Source: PALSA-350 sp963834445 (lineage in GTDB: Bacteria > Acidobacteriota > Terriglobia > Terriglobales > Acidobacteriaceae). Taken from it: DNA of 64,000 nucleotides. The position numbers were made by a program, and so were the translations under genes. Below are positions 60,366 through 64,000 of the stretch, piece after piece. The notes under the pieces were generated by a model. The model saw only the letters and a program-made list of their open reading frames with translations, had not been told where the DNA came from and did no database searches. The stretch's first letter is position 1, and the number at the start of each line of letters is the position of its first letter. The stretch covers positions 434,001 through 498,000 of the forward strand of contig CAWIBU010000003.1 of NCBI GenBank assembly GCA_963834445.1, written 5' to 3'.

Positions 60366-62174
60366 GTGAGCAGTTTTCCTGCAGAACCATCCGTTTTCAG
60401 TCAGTACCAAACCACACTCGCAAACCTGGAACAGTTAATGTCTGCTTTGCGGCGCCGTCAGGGCGGCGCCTTGATCGCGGTTCTGGCTGGGCTCATCACA
60501 GTTGCTGGTTTGCTCTTTTGGACGTGGTACTCAATGCCCACGGTATTTTCGATGATTGCGGTGATAGGGATTCTCTGGGCAATTCGCGGGTTTTTTCGAT
60601 TACGCGTGCGGGCTCTGCAGATGGCGCATCTCTGCACTTTCTACGAACAGGGCCTGGATCGCCTGCGAGGCACCTGGCAAGGTAAGGGGAACGCCGGGAT
60701 GGATTTCACGCGCCCTCATCATCTTTTCCAGGACGATCTGGCGATCCTCGGCGATGGTTCTCTCTTTGAACTTCTCTGCACGACGCGATCCCAGGCCGGG
60801 GCTGACCGACTCGCGTCTTACTTGCTCGATCCGTCGACGTTACAGGAATCGAAGGCTCGGCAAGAAGCCGTAAGCGAGCTTAAGCAGGCAACGGAGTTAC
60901 GTGAACAAATAGCCTCGCTTGGTAAGTACCAGTTTCAGAGATGCGATGGAACCTATCTTCGTCAGTGGTTTTGCCTTCCGATGATCGAGGCTGGACGCGG
61001 AGTTGCTCTTTTTCTCCTCGGCTCCAGTTCGATCTGTTTCGTTTCGTGCCTGCTTTGCGTGGCTCAGTTCCTCCAATGGGGCATGATCTTGCCGTGGTTG
61101 CTGCCTCTTCTGCTGGCGCAGGCGGTTGTCGGGCTCACCTTTATGCGCAAAGTGCGGCCGCACCTCAAATATCTTTTTCCGCTTGCCAATGAACTGGTGG
61201 TTTTGCGCCAGGGACTCACGCTCATGCAAGGGCGGCAATTCACTTCCCGAAAGCTGCGCTCACTCGTTGCGAGTGTTGCGAGCCGCAATGCGGCTTTGCA
61301 GATCGGCAAGATCGAACGATTAGCGCGGGCAGTCGAACATCGGGGGAAAGACTTCTTCTACGTTCCCTCCTTGCTGCTGGCTGTGGGGACGCAGCTGGCA
61401 CTCGCGATTGATGATTGGCGAGGAAAGAACCGGGAGGACTTTCTGCGATGGCTTGATGCCTGGGCAGAGTTTGATGCCCTGAATGCGCTGGCGTGCTACG
61501 CGTATGAACACCCGGACGATGTATTTCCGGAGCTATTGGATGGCGCGGCTCGATTGGAAGCTATTTCGCTCTGCCATCCTCTTCTTGAAGCAAGCACGTG
61601 CTGCGGCAATGACGTCGCCTTGAACAACGATACGAGGTTTTACCTGATCAGTGGTTCCAACATGGCGGGTAAGAGCACCTTTCTGCGGGCGATTGGCGTG
61701 AACGCGGTGCTGGCTTCGGCGGGTGCGCCGGTCCGAGCTGAGGGCGCCCGCATGTCGGTATTCAGAGTCTGTGCTTCCCTTTCCCTGGCGGATTCTCTCG
61801 CGGAGGGCAAATCCAAATTCCTGGCGGAAGTTGAGCGGTTACGCGAGACGATACAGGCGACGGAAGAAGGCGGGCCCGTGCTGTTTCTGATGGACGAGAT
61901 TCTGAGTGGTACCAATTCACAGGACCGGAGGATCGCTGCCGGGGCCGTCTTGCAGACGTTAATCCGCGGCGGGGCGGTTGGTGCGTTATCAACGCACGAT
62001 CTGGCGCTGACGGAGATTGCAGAGTCTCCTCAGCTGAGAGGGGCTAACGTGCATATGCAAAGCGAGGATCCAGATGCGCCATTGGTGTTTGATTACCGGG
62101 TGAAGCCCGGAATCCTGCGGCAAACCAATGCTCTGGCCCTCGTGAGAATGATCGGCATCGAAGTTGAACAGTAA
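60366..62174 (+). CDS. Membrane-anchored MutS-like ATPase
   Basis: A 602-aa protein whose C-terminal 200 residues are the MutS ATPase domain: Walker A ISGSNMAGKSTFLRAIG, the SLADSLAEGKSKFLAEVERL signature and Walker B VLFLMDEILSGTNSQDR, then GALSTHDLAL. The N-terminal mismatch-recognition domains are absent. Instead two pairs of membrane helices occur (about residues 32-75 and 210-260), and the middle is the MutS core/lever region. GTG 60366 with GGAGAGAGGG upstream is the start; an ATG at 60171 would add a Cys/Arg-rich stretch. Its job is unknown, and it is unlikely to be canonical mismatch repair. Confidence 0.85.
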   Translation: MSSFPAEPSVFSQYQTTLANLEQLMSALRRRQGGALIAVLAGLITVAGLLFWTWYSMPTVFSMIAVIGILWAIRGFFRLRVRALQMAHLCTFYEQGLDRLRGTWQGKGNAGMDFTRPHHLFQDDLAILGDGSLFELLCTTRSQAGADRLASYLLDPSTLQESKARQEAVSELKQATELREQIASLGKYQFQRCDGTYLRQWFCLPMIEAGRGVALFLLGSSSICFVSCLLCVAQFLQWGMILPWLLPLLLAQAVVGLTFMRKVRPHLKYLFPLANELVVLRQGLTLMQGRQFTSRKLRSLVASVASRNAALQIGKIERLARAVEHRGKDFFYVPSLLLAVGTQLALAIDDWRGKNREDFLRWLDAWAEFDALNALACYAYEHPDDVFPELLDGAARLEAISLCHPLLEASTCCGNDVALNNDTRFYLISGSNMAGKSTFLRAIGVNAVLASAGAPVRAEGARMSVFRVCASLSLADSLAEGKSKFLAEVERLRETIQATEEGGPVLFLMDEILSGTNSQDRRIAAGAVLQTLIRGGAVGALSTHDLALTEIAESPQLRGANVHMQSEDPDAPLVFDYRVKPGILRQTNALALVRMIGIEVEQ

Positions 62175-62228
62175 TAGTAAGATTTCATAGGAATCAAGAC
62201 TATTTTTCCCTTCGATTAAGGAGCAACC

Positions 62229-62714
62229 TTGCTGGCAAAAATGCAGCCTCAGACTCTCAATGCAGAAGAGGGACCGGCATATTGGTTTCTGAATAATTTG
62301 CTGACCGTTAAGGCCACGACGGAATCGACCGGCGGCGCTTACTCTCTGTGCTATCAAATTTCGCCACCCGGTTCCGCTACTCCTTACCATCTTCACCACT
62401 CCGAAGATGAGGCCTTCTATTTGCTCGAGGGCGAATCGACGTTTATCTGCGATGGGAAAAAGACGGTTGCAGGCCCTGGCGATTATTTGTTCCTACCGCG
62501 CGGAATTCCTCATGGGATTCGTGTCAGCGGGTCGACGCCGACCAAGATGCTGATCCTGGCCATGCCCGGGAATGGGTTCGTGGGCATGGCGACGGAAATG
62601 GGCGAGCCTGCGCGGGAACGCGTGCTGCCTCAGCCAACAGCGCCCGATATGGCGAAACTGGCGAGGCTGTGCGCAAAGTATGAGATCGAGATCCTGGGAC
62701 CACTGCCGGGTTAG
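62229..62714 (+). CDS. Cupin-domain protein
   Basis: A 161-aa single-domain cupin, cytoplasmic. Motif 1 contains PYHLHHSEDEAFYLLEGE (His, His, Glu metal ligands) and motif 2 is GDYLFLPRGIPHGIRV with the last His. TTG 62229 is favoured as start because AAGGAG sits 6 nt upstream, whereas the ATG at 62241 is 18 nt from it. It lies 54 bases after the MutS-like gene. The substrate is unknown. Confidence 0.88.
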   Translation: MLAKMQPQTLNAEEGPAYWFLNNLLTVKATTESTGGAYSLCYQISPPGSATPYHLHHSEDEAFYLLEGESTFICDGKKTVAGPGDYLFLPRGIPHGIRVSGSTPTKMLILAMPGNGFVGMATEMGEPARERVLPQPTAPDMAKLARLCAKYEIEILGPLPG

Positions 62715-62832
62715 GGGAGCGGCCATCCTTTCACTGCGATGGTCACTGCTTCAAAGGCAGGCCTTCCAGCTCGGTTCCACGGCGCGCGGGGACCGGCGAG
62801 AAACAGATTTGTTTGGGGCCTGGAGGAAGGGC

Positions 62833-63063
62833 TTACCGGAAACTTGGCTTTGGCGGGGAGCAGACGGATTCAAACCAGCGACTGATATATACCTCGGCGT
62901 GGGCTTCCCCACAATAATGCCGGGCCCCCGCAGCGTTGGCGATTTCGGTATTCCAGCGGTGCACCGTGAGGTCTGACTCTCCACAACGAATGATGAACCA
63001 GTGGATGGGATTGCTGGTCACGATTCCACAGACTTCGCACCTGAATTCCTGTACTGTCGCCAT
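62833..63063 (-). CDS. Small zinc-ribbon-like protein (76 aa), paralogue of the gene at 11185-11418
   Basis: A tiny protein, MATVQEFRCEVCGIVTSNPI, with a second metal pair in RHYCGEAHAEVYISRWF; the ligand set is C-x-x-C plus C-x-x-x-H. An additional RCGESDLTVHRWNTEIANAAG lies between. The layout mirrors the 77-aa gene at 11185-11418 (aromatic-x-C-VCG ... HxCG ... RW). No domain name is recognised. The start is ATG 63063 with AGCAGG upstream. Confidence 0.7.
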   Translation of the reverse strand: MATVQEFRCEVCGIVTSNPIHWFIIRCGESDLTVHRWNTEIANAAGARHYCGEAHAEVYISRWFESVCSPPKPSFR

Positions 63064-63407
63064 GCGCCTGCTTTCTTATTCGATCACTTTAGTTAGATTA
63101 TCGTATCGACGCCCATAGTCGGCTTCCGATATGAGTTCGCAAACTGCCAAGCACCCTCCGCTCTCATCCGCGACCCTGCATATTTTGCCGGCGCTCGCGG
63201 GGGGAAATTTGCATGGCTCCGGGATCAGCAGCCCTGGCATCGGCGCTGTCCGGCTGTTGCAGAGTGGCATCCTGTGTTGCTTGATGCTCTTTAGTCTCAA
63301 TCAGCGCCTGAGGCATCCGAACCCGTTCTCGGTTTCGGTCAAATGGGGAAATCATTTGTCCTGCTATACGCTCACGTTGCAAGCGCCCTCGCACGCCGAG
63401 GTGGTCC
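63064..63407. other. Intergenic region between the small zinc-ribbon gene and the MFS exporter
   Basis: No gene can be claimed with confidence. A 74-codon minus frame (63300-63076, TTG start), ending GRRYDNLTKVIE 12 bases before the small zinc-ribbon gene, reads partly like protein and could be a co-transcribed small gene. Competing frames on both strands are equally long. Confidence 0.3.
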
Positions 63408-64000
63408 TCAGCTCCTCGCCGTAGCGGTTTTTATCGGTTGCTGCTCTTCGAACAGGTGGGCGACGCGGCCGGTGCTGGTGTGCGCCCAGCGCGTGTTCGA
63501 GGCCCAACCGAGCAAGAGAACCAGGGCGCCGCAGCCGGTCATGATCCACCAGATGGGGTGGGTCGCGCGGGTGAAATCAGTTCCCCTGGCGTGGCTTGCC
63601 GCGACGACGGTCCCGGCTACCGCTACCCCCAGGGCTGCACCGACCTGGCGGCCAGTGGAGGCGATGGCCGCCGCCACACCGGCTTGGGATAACGGCATGC
63701 CGGCGACAGCGTTGTTGGTGATGGCCGGGTTGACCATCCCGAGGCCCAGGCCGAATAACGCGTAGGCCACCAGCAGCAGGGCGAGCGGCGTGCCAAGGCT
63801 GAGGCGCGTGAGGATCAACGTGCTCAACAGGAAGCCGGTGCCCGCAGCCAGTAACGAGGGCAACGTACCGTGAGCCGCTACCAAGCGTCCGGAAAGCGGT
63901 GCAGAAAAGATCATCATGACAGCCAGAGGCAGAGTGCAAAGACCGGTGTGGAAGGCGGAGTATCCGCGCGCCTGTTGCAGATATAACGCGTTGAGAAAGA
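63408..64000 (-). CDS. MFS drug exporter, DHA2 (EmrB/QacA) type, C-terminal part
   Basis: Frame open from the right edge (FLNALYLQQARGYSAFHTGL) to the stop at 63408, about 197 residues. It shows the second-half MFS pattern: FGLGLGMVNPAITNNAVAGMP and SQAGVAAAIASTGRQVGAALGVAVAGTVVAA, which is the conserved late segment of 14-helix DHA2 exporters. The N-terminal half lies beyond the window. The substrate is not determinable. Confidence 0.9.
   Translation of the reverse strand, partial: FLNALYLQQARGYSAFHTGLCTLPLAVMMIFSAPLSGRLVAAHGTLPSLLAAGTGFLLSTLILTRLSLGTPLALLLVAYALFGLGLGMVNPAITNNAVAGMPLSQAGVAAAIASTGRQVGAALGVAVAGTVVAASHARGTDFTRATHPIWWIMTGCGALVLLLGWASNTRWAHTSTGRVAHLFEEQQPIKTATARS

Noticed and set aside
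63131..63424. 97-codon plus frame before the MFS exporter
   Set aside because: No recognisable features; overlaps the end of the exporter and competes with equally long minus frames.
1..64000. Possible mobile island, prophage or CRISPR array
   Set aside because: No integrase, transposase, phage structural gene, cas gene or regularly spaced repeat-spacer array was seen; the 160-bp tandem units are directly adjacent without spacers.

Overview
This 64-kb window looks like chromosomal DNA of a soil-type Acidobacteriota member (Terriglobia-like). The evidence is high GC content and Gram-negative envelope genes (TolC, AsmA, a PagL-like protein, a YcbB-type L,D-transpeptidase). Added to this are a GH9 cellulase, a large MoxR/VWA/DUF58/DUF4159/DUF4175 cluster, and dispersed intergenic repeats with short GC hairpins of a kind I associate with these genomes. 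This assignment is inference; no rRNA or other phylogenetic marker is present. I saw no tRNA, CRISPR array, prophage or transposase gene.

Layout. 1-3.0 kb (minus): dnaK, a 56-aa conserved-looking small gene, an intrinsic terminator, then dnaJ running off the left edge. 3.4-16 kb: aminotransferase, a secreted glycine-zipper protein, a PpiD/SurA-like foldase, malQ, a DedA-rhodanese fusion, a tiny zinc-ribbon protein, a UbiD-type decarboxylase with a methyltransferase, a PagL-like barrel, and MsrA. 15.7-16.3 kb is a tandem array of an intergenic repeat.

16.4-30.4 kb (minus) is the most striking block. Eight genes, several joined by ATGA overlaps, encode DUF4159, a VWA/GATase-like membrane protein, a caspase-fold protein lacking its catalytic Cys, a TPR protein with an HExxH peptidase domain, a MoxR ATPase, DUF58, a second VWA membrane protein (BatA type), and a very large Gln-rich DUF4175 protein. 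They look like one envelope-located, ATPase-driven machine of unknown job.

31-44 kb: a TAT-exported multicopper oxidase, a cation/proton antiporter, a GMC oxidoreductase broken by about six frameshifts, a VOC protein, a small HTH protein with an APC permease, an AsmA-like protein, DUF1275, and a convergent pair of peptidoglycan genes (MepK-like endopeptidase and LdtD-like transpeptidase). Next to the pair lies a remnant of a PP2C/SpoIIE phosphatase with its middle deleted. 44-50 kb: a CzcCBA/Cus-type metal efflux operon headed by a small CPICH membrane protein. 50-54.5 kb: a purine module (NCS2 permease, deaminase, PfkB kinase) divergent from a secreted amidohydrolase. 54.6-64 kb: a STAS protein, an MFS exporter, an orphan ribbon-helix-helix protein, a GH9 cellulase, YjbQ, a membrane-anchored MutS-like ATPase, a cupin, a second copy of the small zinc-ribbon family, and the C-terminal part of a DHA2-type MFS exporter.

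The best non-coding discovery is a 105-bp element present three times (3193-3297, 30768-30872, 59272-59376). Each copy has inverted termini and a hairpin at exactly the same central offset. Copies 1 and 2 differ by two compensatory base-pair changes in that hairpin. In two copies it sits at the same point inside a longer intergenic repeat; the third stands alone.
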